Source of the DNA: Ruminococcaceae bacterium UBA5905
GTDB lineage: Bacteria; Bacillota; Clostridia; Oscillospirales; Acutalibacteraceae
Assembly: GCA_002431285.1 (NCBI GenBank)
Contig: DJEF01000059.1
Coordinates: 52,799 to 68,594 of the forward strand
Direction: 5' to 3'
DNA length: 15,796 nucleotides
Shown: positions 7,873 to 14,026 of the stretch, piece by piece
Position numbering within the stretch: position 1 is the first letter of the stretch
Layout: each line of letters begins with the position of its first letter
The notes under the pieces: generated by a model
Told to the model about the DNA's origin: nothing
The model's input: the letters and a program-made list of their open reading frames with translations, nothing else
Database searches by the model: none
Translations under genes and position numbers: made by a program

Positions 7873-8379
7873 TTATTGCTGTGCGTTATACCAATGGAGC
7901 ACAGCGCTTAAATTCTCCGCTTTGACCCGCTGGCCCCCGTGGAGCATCCTGTCCAGCATATCGTCCTCCTCCGGCGTGCGCTCTTTCTTCGCGGCAAGAC
8001 TTTTACCGGCCGCCTTGACCATGATCTCCATCATGACTCGATACAGGCCGCGCAGCTTTTTCACATCAAAGTTGCCTTGCAGAGTGAACAGCGGAACGGC
8101 TGCCGGAACAGCCGCCTTTTTCCGCACGCTTTCGGTCTGCGTTCCGGTCTGCCCCATGCCCACCGCGCAGACCGCTCGTATGCGATATCGCTTGGCGGCG
8201 CCGGCGTAGCCCTTCACGGCGCCGGCTGTGATCCAGCCGAGGTAAATGACCTCCGCTCCGGTCGGGACGGCCTTTTTCGCCTCGGCAAGCGAATAGACCG
8301 GAAGTCCGGTTTCCTGTGCCAGCAGCTCGGCATAGCGCTTGGTGCTGCCGGTGTTGGTGGTGTAAATGAGCGCGTACAT
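7873..8379 (-). CDS. Flavodoxin-like protein
   Basis: 168 residues starting MYALIYTTNTGSTKRYAELL. The TTNTGST loop at 7-13 after the first beta-strand is the FMN phosphate-binding loop of flavodoxins, and VIYLGWITAGAVKGY matches the second flavin-contacting region. The C-terminal 60 residues are helical and charged (KKERTPEEDDMLDRMLHGG), as in short flavodoxin-domain proteins of Clostridia. These carry electrons, or act with small oxidoreductases; the partner is unknown. The start at 8379 follows ACGGAGGAG by 5 nt. A strong terminator lies immediately upstream (8398-8443), so expression needs read-through from the TetR promoter or a promoter not recognised here. Confidence 0.82.
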   Translation of the reverse strand: MYALIYTTNTGSTKRYAELLAQETGLPVYSLAEAKKAVPTGAEVIYLGWITAGAVKGYAGAAKRYRIRAVCAVGMGQTGTQTESVRKKAAVPAAVPLFTLQGNFDVKKLRGLYRVMMEIMVKAAGKSLAAKKERTPEEDDMLDRMLHGGQRVKAENLSAVLHWYNAQQ

Positions 8380-8397
8380 ACAAACTCCTCCGTTCAA

Positions 8398-8443
8398 AAA
8401 ACAAGACGCAGCGCATGATCGGCTTTGCGATCAGCACTGCGTC
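8398..8443 (-). terminator. Intrinsic terminator overlapping the 3' end of the KTR gene
   Basis: On the minus strand GACGCAG (8437-8443) pairs with CTGCGTC (8405-8411), with an inner TGATCG/CGATCA helix, followed by TTGTTTTTT. The hairpin includes the stop codon of the KTR ORF (8431-8433) and its T-run abuts the flavodoxin ribosome binding site, so it would act as an intra-cluster attenuator. Confidence 0.75.
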
Positions 8444-8625
8444 TCAGCGTCTGGCTGTCTGGCTTCAACAATAAAATGTTTGGCGTTGATAACGCTTTCG
8501 CGCCTGCATTTCGGGCAAAACAGCGGAAATGCTTTCAGCTCCGTTTCCGGCAAGAGCTGCAGGCGCGTTTTGGCTCCGCACAGCGGGCACAGGACCCAGT
8601 GCTTTTCTTCTACGGTCTCTTTCAT
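8431..8625 (-). CDS. Cysteine-rich KTR domain protein
   Basis: 64 residues. CPLCGAKTRL (13-22) and FPLFCPKCRRESVINAKHF (33-51) give two CxxC knuckles around a KTR motif, the hallmark of the Cys_rich_KTR family (PF14205), small zinc-ribbon proteins common in Clostridia and often carried on conjugative elements. No biochemical role is established. Its ATG overlaps the TetR stop by 4 bp (ATGA, 8622-8625), indicating translational coupling, so it is expressed under the TetR promoter. Its last codons form part of an intrinsic terminator hairpin. Confidence 0.9.
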   Translation of the reverse strand: MKETVEEKHWVLCPLCGAKTRLQLLPETELKAFPLFCPKCRRESVINAKHFIVEARQPDAETQC

Positions 8626-9251
8626 GCGTCTGTCCCTGACTTTCTATACCCGGATTCGATCTCCGCAATAAAGCGGTCGATGTGGGCACGCAGCATGGGA
8701 GCTATGCGTTCTTTCTCGCTTGCTCCATCGTAAACACTGTAAAGCAGGAACATCGGTCCGTAAAATCCCAACGCCAGCTGCATGGCGGCATCGTCGGAAT
8801 CCGTCAGCTTACGGAAGATCGCCGCCATATACGCGGTCGGGCCGGTGGCCAGATACTCGTGATACAGCCGGGCGAGCTTGGGGTCGCGATATTGCTCCAA
8901 GGTCAGCATTTTGCGGAAATTCGAGGAGAACGGCTCCTTCGTCCAATGGTCAAACTGCGCCATGCTGTACGTGCGGATGTTTTCGATCGGTGTGTGCAGA
9001 TACGCCTCCGCAAAGCCGTCCGGCTCCGTTTCCGGCATTTCATATTCTTCGGCACGCTCATAGTCCATTTTGTTCATCCGCTCCACGATGCTGTCCAAAA
9101 TCTCCTGCTTGCTCGTATAGTGTTTATACAAGGCACCCTTGGTAATCCCCAGTTCCCGGGCAATGTCGCTCATAGAGGTGCCCAAATACCCGCTCCGGGC
9201 GAATAATGCGAGCGCCGTCTCCAAAATACGCTCCTTGGTATCTCCGGCCAT
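8622..9251 (-). CDS. TetR family transcriptional regulator
   Basis: 209 residues, a typical length. The N-terminal DNA-binding domain is clear: TKERILETALALFARSGYLG (5-24) then the helix-turn-helix TSMSDIARELGITKGALYKHY (25-45). The C-terminal ligand-binding and dimerisation domain (about 60-205) is all helical and specific to the individual regulator, so the inducer is unknown. The ATG at 9251 is preceded by GGGGGTGAG. Its promoter overlaps two copies of a palindrome, implying self-repression. The KTR gene is translationally coupled to it, and flavodoxin, zinc-ribbon and membrane-protein genes follow, making them candidate targets. Confidence 0.94.
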   Translation of the reverse strand: MAGDTKERILETALALFARSGYLGTSMSDIARELGITKGALYKHYTSKQEILDSIVERMNKMDYERAEEYEMPETEPDGFAEAYLHTPIENIRTYSMAQFDHWTKEPFSSNFRKMLTLEQYRDPKLARLYHEYLATGPTAYMAAIFRKLTDSDDAAMQLALGFYGPMFLLYSVYDGASEKERIAPMLRAHIDRFIAEIESGYRKSGTDA

Positions 9252-9272
9252 GATCTCACCCCCAAGTCAGCA

Positions 9273-9288
9273 GTAACCGTTCGGTTAC
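9273..9288. promoter_or_regulatory. Candidate TetR operator 1 (downstream of -10)
   Basis: GTAACCG-TT-CGGTTAC, a 7-bp perfect inverted repeat with a 2-bp centre. It lies just after the TetR gene -10 box and covers the expected transcription start. The centre is 26 bp from that of the second copy. Confidence 0.75.
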
Positions 9289-9292
9289 TATT

Positions 9293-9321
9293 AGTATAGC
9301 AACCGAACGGTTACCTGTCAA
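9293..9321 (-). promoter_or_regulatory. Near-consensus promoter of the TetR gene
   Basis: On the minus strand TTGACA (9316-9321) is a perfect -35 box, the spacer is exactly 17 bp, and TATACT (9293-9298) is a 5/6 -10 box. The spacer is almost entirely occupied by a palindromic operator, so bound repressor would exclude RNA polymerase. Confidence 0.9.
9299..9314. promoter_or_regulatory. Candidate TetR operator 2 (inside the -35/-10 spacer)
   Basis: GCAACCG-AA-CGGTTAC, the same palindrome as at 9273-9288 with one mismatch in the outer arm. It sits between the -35 and -10 boxes. Confidence 0.75.
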
Positions 9322-9412
9322 GAGGTTTTTTGCAAATTTCGGTCATTTTTTCTTCCCCCCGATCCCAGCAGAAATCAAAACTGATCAAGCCACATCTGCC
9401 GAGTGGATAAGG

Positions 9413-9448
9413 AAAAGCCCCGGAAAACCTTGATTTTCCGGGGCTTTT
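9413..9448. terminator. Perfect 15-bp bidirectional terminator hairpin overlapping the left att-like repeat
   Basis: AAAAGCCCCGGAAAA (9413-9427) and TTTTCCGGGGCTTTT (9434-9448) form a perfect stem with a 6-nt loop and T/A runs on both sides, so it can end transcription in either direction. The att-like 13-mer (9418-9430) lies in its left arm and loop. Confidence 0.85.
9418..9430 (+). repeat. Left att-like direct repeat
   Basis: CCCCGGAAAACCT, identical to 15784-15796. Flanking bases are also alike (AGGAAAAG before it here, AAGAAAA before it on the right), suggesting a longer imperfect core. Confidence 0.55.
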
Positions 9449-9590
9449 GAAGCAATTTGGTTGTAAAATCGCGAGTGATCAGCGCTTGCTGAACTGCGGA
9501 GCGCGACGGGCGGCTTTGAGGCTGTACTGGGCTGAAAAAATCCCGATTCCCCTTGATATTCCAACACTTTTGAGGATGTCGCAACTGGAC

Positions 9591-9608
9591 TTAGCCCGTA
9601 CATTAACA
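9591..9608 (+). repeat. Arm-type repeat, left copy
   Basis: TTAGCCCGTACATTAACA. It aligns with 15650-15667 and 15690-15706 in the same orientation. Similarity to the 15650 copy extends to AAAAACGG 12 nt further on (11 nt in the other copy). Likely recombinase arm-binding site. Confidence 0.55.
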
Positions 9609-9634
9609 GAAAGCATCGTTAAAAACGGGTATTT

Positions 9635-10606
9635 TCAAGGCATTGCGACAGGCCGTAACGCAGCGTTTACGACAGGGAAAAGCTCTTGAGGTTTATTATA
9701 CTTGATTTTTGCATAAATGTCCATAGTTGTTTTACTGTTTTTATGCCCGGCGAGATATTGCACGGTCTTGGGGTCTACACCCATATATAAGAGGTTCGTA
9801 ATGTATGTGTGGCGAAGCTGGTGCGGGGTCACATGGAAATCCAGACTATACACATGGTTCGGGAAGCCTTTCCGATGGCTTCCGAGAATGGGGCAGGTCG
9901 TATAACGGATGTGTTCCCCATTCACATACTTGTAGCTGATTTTCTCTCCTGCGGTGCGGCTTTTAACATGGTACCAAACTCCCACAAACTCTCCCTCAGA
10001 AAGGGGGCCACCCTTACGATTTGAAATCACAAAGGCAGATTTGGAAGATCGCTTTGCCTCTCGCAGACACTCTACCAAACACTTTGGAATGGGAATATCC
10101 CTTCTGGATGCCGGAGTTTTTAATACGGTAGAGATCTCCGGCTCTTTCCGGTGGCTTCCCCGCCATGCACGCCGGACAGAAATATATGGGGTCGGCACAT
10201 GCCACGCTCTGCGCACAGTCAAATACGGCGCTTCAGTGTCCAGGTAGACCGAATCCCATTGCAGACCGAGAATTTCTTCCCGCCGCAAACCGGCGTATAG
10301 CCCCAGCATGATAAAGACATAGGGCGGCAATTCACGAACCGCATCCAACAGCCGCTGCACCTGTTCATCCGTCAACGGCTGCTTCTCTCCCTGCGGGACA
10401 CCGCCGCCCTGGGGCGACAAATACACTGTGGGATTTTTGCTGATGATCCGGCTTTCCTCTGCCGCACGGAAAATGCACTTATAGATCACGATGACCGACT
10501 TATACACCGAAGCGGATTTTTGGGAAACCGGCACAAGGGCAAGCTGAATATCATCCAAAGTCACATCCGCGATCTTCTTCTCTCCGAGATACGGAATGAT
10601 GTTTCG
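9635..10606 (-). pseudogene. int: Tyrosine recombinase/integrase, N-terminus lost at a deletion junction
   Basis: Recombinase similarity begins abruptly at RNIIPYLGEKKIADVTLDD (about 10606) and runs about 323 residues to the stop at 9635. A partial core-binding domain is followed by a complete catalytic domain: Arg in GLYAGLRREEILGL, the HQLRHT box, GHKN, and the nucleophilic Tyr in TTMDIYAKI. The N-terminal arm-binding domain and the first part of the core-binding domain are missing. Upstream codons in the same frame are out-of-frame surface-protein sequence, and no ATG with a ribosome binding site precedes the catalytic domain. An in-frame GTG at 10564 is the only nearby start. A 13-residue tandem duplication (PYLTVRRAWH and PYISVRRAWR) sits at 10160-10228. 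The gene would end 205 bp from the left att-like repeat, the usual arrangement. Function is doubtful because arm binding should be lost. Confidence 0.82.
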
Positions 10607-11112
10607 GCGTAGCAGGCGTTTGCGTCCTTGCTGGTCTGCAAGCCCACACGGTTGGGGTAGCCATAGGTCAGTGCCAGCGCCAACAGATCCTTCTGCTCGT
10701 TGGAAAGCATCTGATATTTGTTGCCGTGGTTCGGATCGCTTGACCCCGCATATTCGTAATTGTTCGGGAGCGGTACACCGTGTTCGATGCAAAAGCAGTA
10801 CACATAGTCTGCTCCGTAAGTCCAATCCGCTCTGGAGCCGGTCAGCCCGTTTCGCTTGGCGGTGTAGTCGTGCATTTTCCGCACGGCGGGTGATACGGCT
10901 CCGCCGAAAGGATTGTCCTCGGCCCTGACGCCGTATGCAGCGGTGAAAGCGTTGCCGTCCTCGTCGGTCAGTGTGTAGTCCCAGCTGACATGGCAGTTAG
11001 TCAGATCCATGGTCACGCCGGATGCCGCCGAGGCGGTGATGGGGAGCATGGATGACAGCAGCAGCGTAAAGGCAAGCAGCAAGCTGCCGAGCTTGGTGAT
11101 TTTTCGGTTCAT
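10561..11112 (-). pseudogene. Truncated secreted thioester-domain-like surface protein
   Basis: The ATG at 11112 has AAGGAGGA 9 nt upstream. MNRKITKLGSLLLAFTLLLS begins a clear signal peptide with cleavage expected after ASA (about residue 29). The mature part contains YVYCFCIEHGVPLP (Cys106, Cys108) and LALTYGYPNRVG, a pattern like the Cys-bearing half of thioester domains in Gram-positive surface proteins. The frame follows the family to DANACYA (residue 169) and then runs into 14 residues that are recombinase sequence read in the wrong frame, ending at 10561. The Gln-bearing segment, stalk and sorting signal expected in such proteins are absent. Thioester assignment is inference from local pattern; truncation is seen directly from the frame change. 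Confidence 0.65.
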
Positions 11113-11140
11113 TCTGTTCGTTCCTCCTTGTTTTGGGCGC

Positions 11141-11169
11141 AAAAAAACACCGTCCGAAAAAAGACGGTG
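11141..11169 (-). terminator. Intrinsic terminator after the lipoprotein gene
   Basis: On the minus strand CACCGTC (11163-11169) pairs with GACGGTG (11148-11154), with an A/T-rich loop and a run of seven T (11141-11147). It separates the lipoprotein (stop at 11192) from the surface-protein start at 11112. Confidence 0.8.
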
Positions 11170-11191
11170 CTTCTGCTTGATATGAAGTTGT

Positions 11192-11896
11192 TCAGCCGCC
11201 GTAAATGACGGCAAAAGCGATCTCTCCGTTCCGTTCGATCTGTACGACCTTGTAGCTCATTTCGGATACGGTCACACCGTTGGCCGGATCGGTGGAAGTT
11301 TTGACGATCTTATCCACATGGTATTGCAGTCGGCTGATCGTGCCGTCCACGCCTTCCTGTCGGAGATACGGCGTCCCGAAGTATCCGACATCCTGGGAAA
11401 ACGCCATACTGTCCGTCCAGATAAAGCGAAAGCCCTGTGCCGCATAGCTTTCCGCATAAGCTCTGACTTCCGAGATGATCCTGTCAAAGTCTGCCTGTGT
11501 GTAGACGGGATCAGATGCTGTATCCGGTGGCTCGGTCGGCGCTTCGGAGGGCTGTGTGATGATTTCGGGCGGCTTTGTTTCTGCCGTTTCCTGCGGCGCT
11601 TGGGGCGGCTGCGTGGGCTTTTGCGTCGGCGGTGTTGTTGTGAGCGGCGGTTCTGCGGTAACGCCCGGTTGCGGTTCTGTGGGCTGCGTCGGTTGCATCG
11701 TGCTTTCTGTGGGGATGGTTTCAGCGATTTCATTACCGGCCGAAGAATAAATTGGCTCCTCCTGTCGGGGCAAGGTGCTCTCTGTTATGCCTGCCCGGTC
11801 GCTTGCTGTGGATGTTTCCGGCGCATTTGACTGCGCGGCACAGGCGGAAAGCAGCAGGATACCCACCGAAAACACAAAAACCAGGATCTGTTTCAT
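11192..11896 (-). CDS. Lipoprotein with Pro/Thr-rich linker, unknown function
   Basis: 234 residues from ATG 11896, with AAAGGAGGT 7 nt upstream. The type II signal peptide MKQILVFVFSVGILLLSAC gives a lipobox LSAC with Cys19 as the lipidated residue. Residues about 30-130 form a low-complexity Pro/Thr/Glu/Gln linker (PTQPTEPQPG, TQKPTQPPQAP), likely crossing the cell wall. The C-terminal roughly 100 residues (from TQADFDRIISEVRAYAE onward) form a compact domain that I cannot assign. It has its own promoter (11920-11948) and terminator (11141-11169). Its place beside parB in an ICE-like element suggests an element-encoded surface function, which is inference only. Confidence 0.82.
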   Translation of the reverse strand: MKQILVFVFSVGILLLSACAAQSNAPETSTASDRAGITESTLPRQEEPIYSSAGNEIAETIPTESTMQPTQPTEPQPGVTAEPPLTTTPPTQKPTQPPQAPQETAETKPPEIITQPSEAPTEPPDTASDPVYTQADFDRIISEVRAYAESYAAQGFRFIWTDSMAFSQDVGYFGTPYLRQEGVDGTISRLQYHVDKIVKTSTDPANGVTVSEMSYKVVQIERNGEIAFAVIYGG

Positions 11897-11919
11897 GAAA
11901 ACGACCTCCTTTCGCCGTT

Positions 11920-11948
11920 ATTGTACCCGAAGGCTGAAATCGACGCAA
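11920..11948 (-). promoter_or_regulatory. Promoter of the lipoprotein gene
   Basis: On the minus strand TTGCGT (11943-11948), 17-bp spacer, TACAAT (11920-11925), about 24 nt before the lipoprotein ATG. Confidence 0.65.
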
Positions 11949-12075
11949 CGCTATCTCTTTTTTCGGCAGGTACAGCAGGTTTTTGAGGGGGTGAGGTGTG
12001 GAGAGGGGGAGCGGTGAAGCGCCGCGCCGATACATCCGCATTTTGCAGGGCAGACCTGTCCCTTGGCGGAAAAAT

Positions 12076-13011
12076 CTATCGTTCCATATCCCGCTGCCGC
12101 TTGCGATACAGCTCCAATGCCCGGATGATCGTATCCTCGATCGTCTGCGCGGGCGTCCCCGGCTTAAAAAATCTATTGATACGATCTCGCGGCAAGCGGA
12201 ATTGTTCCCGTTGGTTGGGCTTTTCCTCCTCCATGATGGACAGGATCACCGCATCAGTCAGCTTCCCGTCGCGGCTGAACGCCTTCATCTTAATGGCCTG
12301 TGCAAGCGACGGCGTGCAGTCCTCACACCCCATGGTGTCATAAAGAGTGCGCTGCTCCTGTTCGGCAAGGTAGGATAGCTCTACCGCAGGGCGAAAGGCG
12401 ATCCGACCTTCATCCACCATGTCCAGAATTTCCGGGATGAGGTTGGTGAGGCGGATATAGCGCTGGATTTGGCTGTGACTATCCGGTGATTCTATCGCCA
12501 GAAGCTCACGGGAAGTCTTTCCGTCAAACTTCTGCCCCAGTGGGGCAGAAGTTAAATCTGTCCGCTCTCCTTGCTGCCTTCGCATGGCATCCAGCTTCAT
12601 TTTATAGGCAAATGCCTTTTCCGACGGCAATACGCGCTCGCGCTGGAGATTGCTGTCCACCATGATAATAACGGCTTCATCATCCGTCAGGTTGCGCACG
12701 ATGCAGGGGATCGTGTCCCGTCCTGCCAGGACGCTAGCCAGCTTGCGCCGGTGTCCCGATACCATCTGATAACTGCCGTCCTCCAACTGCCGCACAAGCC
12801 CCGGCACCAAGACGCCGTATTGCCGCACACTCTCCGCCATTTCCATCATGGCCTCGTCCTGCTTTACCTTGAAGGGATGTTCGGGGAAATCGCTGATTTG
12901 GGCAAGCGGGATGTCCTGCACACTGTCGCGCTTGGCTTCGTCCCGCTGCTCCTGTGTGGTAAACAGGCTATCGAGTGATGTCAGCATCTCGGATGCGTTG
13001 CTTTTCGCCAA
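12076..13011 (-). CDS. parB: ParB/Spo0J-family partition protein
   Basis: 311 residues. Residues 33-125 form the ParB N-terminal domain, with the box MVSGHRRKLAS (GHRR at 86-89, nucleotide-binding) and VDSNLQRE (119-125). A central helix-turn-helix region (about 165-195, SRELLAIESPDSHSQIQRYI) would bind the centromere-like site. The best start is a TTG at 13011, because AAAGGAGGT lies 9 nt upstream; the first in-frame ATG (residue 9) has no ribosome binding site. The start lies 44 bp inside the parA gene, so the two are translationally coupled. The sequence resembles ParB proteins of Clostridia ICEs rather than the chromosomal Spo0J. A 27-bp perfect palindrome lies inside the gene. Confidence 0.92.
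   Translation of the reverse strand: MAKSNASEMLTSLDSLFTTQEQRDEAKRDSVQDIPLAQISDFPEHPFKVKQDEAMMEMAESVRQYGVLVPGLVRQLEDGSYQMVSGHRRKLASVLAGRDTIPCIVRNLTDDEAVIIMVDSNLQRERVLPSEKAFAYKMKLDAMRRQQGERTDLTSAPLGQKFDGKTSRELLAIESPDSHSQIQRYIRLTNLIPEILDMVDEGRIAFRPAVELSYLAEQEQRTLYDTMGCEDCTPSLAQAIKMKAFSRDGKLTDAVILSIMEEEKPNQREQFRLPRDRINRFFKPGTPAQTIEDTIIRALELYRKRQRDMER
12527..12553. repeat. 27-bp perfect palindrome inside parB
   Basis: AACTTCTGCCCCA (12527-12539), one central G, then TGGGGCAGAAGTT (12541-12553). All 13 pairs match. It encodes part of the linker around residues 153-162 of ParB. No T-run follows on either strand, so it is not a terminator. Confidence 0.85.
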
Positions 13012-13789
13012 TGCGTTCCACCTCCTTTACCAGCGCACCGTAGGCCGCGGCAGCCCGTCCGCGCGGCTCATGCCGGAAGATGCTCTTGTCTGCCGTGCTG
13101 ATCTCCGCCAGCCGCACCGTAGCGGGAATGACGGCATCCAGTACGGGCAGATGCTTGCCAAAGTTTTCTTTTACCCCGACCACAATGTCTTTGCGGAAGT
13201 TTGTGTCATTCGCCATCGTCAGAAAGACACCGCCGATTTTCAGCTTGGGATTGATCTGCTGCCGGATGCTCTGCACCGTACCCACAAGCTCCGTCATGTC
13301 CTCAGCGGCCAGATAGTCCGCCTGCACCGGGATGAGTACATGATCCGCAGCCGACAGGGCATTGATGACCAACATACCCAGCGACGGGCGGCAATCCAGC
13401 AGCACATAGTCGTAATCCTGCTTGATGCCGTCCAGATAGCGTCTGAGCACGGTTTCACGGCTCATGACATTGACCAACCCCACCTCCACCGCCGATAGGC
13501 TGCGGTTGGCAGGGACAAAATCAAAGCCTTCATGATGGTGCAGGATCTCCGGGTGCTCCGGCTCGGTTTTGTTCTGCACAACGGCGTTCATCTGCTCCGA
13601 CAGGGTATGCGGCAGCTCATGGGGCTTGCGCTGACCGAGCATCTTGGTGAGATCGCCCTGCGGGTCAACATCCACAAGCAAAACTCGTTTGCCGTCCATG
13701 GCAAGCCCCGCGCCGATGCAATAGACGCTGGTGCTTTTGCCGACGCCGCCCTTTTGGTTGGCTACGGCGATCACTTTACCATTCGCCAC
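12968..13789 (-). CDS. parA: ParA/Soj-family partition ATPase
   Basis: 273 residues. The deviant Walker A motif NQKGGVGKST (11-20) has the signature first Lys of ParA/MinD ATPases. LLVDVDPQGDLT (about 37-48) is the A' motif, and DYVLLDCRPSLGML is the Walker B region. The C-terminal AAAAYGALVKEVERIGE helix is typical of Soj. The start is GTG 13789 with AGGAGG 9 nt upstream; the nearby ATG is out of frame. It is the first gene of a parA-parB operon with 44-bp overlap, and is read divergently from the ATPase gene. In integrated elements such pairs stabilise the excised circle or assist conjugation. Confidence 0.95.
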   Translation of the reverse strand: MANGKVIAVANQKGGVGKSTSVYCIGAGLAMDGKRVLLVDVDPQGDLTKMLGQRKPHELPHTLSEQMNAVVQNKTEPEHPEILHHHEGFDFVPANRSLSAVEVGLVNVMSRETVLRRYLDGIKQDYDYVLLDCRPSLGMLVINALSAADHVLIPVQADYLAAEDMTELVGTVQSIRQQINPKLKIGGVFLTMANDTNFRKDIVVGVKENFGKHLPVLDAVIPATVRLAEISTADKSIFRHEPRGRAAAAYGALVKEVERIGEKQRIRDADITR

Positions 13790-13863
13790 TTTGGGATTCC
13801 TCCTTGTCTGTAAATTTAGCTGCCTGCGGCGATGGCGGACAGCTATGTAATGCCGGGTACAGA

Positions 13864-13881
13864 AAAAGCCGTGTGGCTTTT
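13864..13881. repeat. Hairpin in the parA leader, possible attenuator
   Basis: AAAAGCC-GTGT-GGCTTTT (plus strand, 13864-13881). On the minus strand the helix is followed by a run of five T, a minimal terminator shape located between the likely parA promoter area and the parA start at 13789. Confidence 0.45.
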
Positions 13882-13917
13882 GCTTTTGCCAGCTGCACAG
13901 TTTTCCTCATTGATGCC

Positions 13918-13945
13918 ATAATAAAAGAAAAAATGTCAATTTACA
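13918..13945 (-). promoter_or_regulatory. Possible parA promoter
   Basis: On the minus strand TGTAAA (13940-13945), 16-bp spacer, TATTAT (13918-13923). The -35 match is weak. It is back to back with the plus-strand promoter at 13958-13985, giving a divergent control region of about 70 bp. Confidence 0.35.
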
Positions 13946-13957
13946 GGTCTGAGCCCC

Positions 13958-13985
13958 TTGAAAAATGTCAAAATCGTGGTATAGT
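13958..13985 (+). promoter_or_regulatory. Promoter of the AAA/DUF4143-type ATPase gene
   Basis: TTGAAA (13958-13963), 16-bp spacer, TATAGT (13980-13985), about 40 nt before the ATG at 14027. A 9-bp AAATGTCAA occurs at 13931-13939 and again at 13963-13971, 32 bp apart, upstream of and inside the promoter. Confidence 0.6.
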
Positions 13986-14026
13986 ATTCTTGGAAAATGC
14001 ACAGAATAGCCGTAGAGGTGATAATA

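Larger units (their letters stand above)
9252..9634. other. 383-bp noncoding region: TetR control region and left end of mobile element
   Basis: From right of the TetR start: two operators and promoter (to 9321), about 90 bp with nothing recognised, a perfect terminator-like hairpin containing the att-like repeat (9413-9448), then about 185 bp of putative element end. That end holds one arm-type repeat (9591-9608), bracketed by an 8-bp inverted repeat TGTCGCAA (9577-9584) and TTGCGACA (9643-9650). Open frames here lack ribosome binding sites and look spurious. Confidence 0.6.

Noticed and set aside
9375..9603. Two overlapping minus-strand frames of about 70 codons across the terminator hairpin
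   Set aside because: They translate a perfect intrinsic terminator and putative att sequence; no start signals.
10607..10825. N-terminal extension of the integrase frame (about 73 codons)
   Set aside because: It is surface-protein DNA read in the wrong frame, starting at a TTG without a ribosome binding site; not real integrase sequence.
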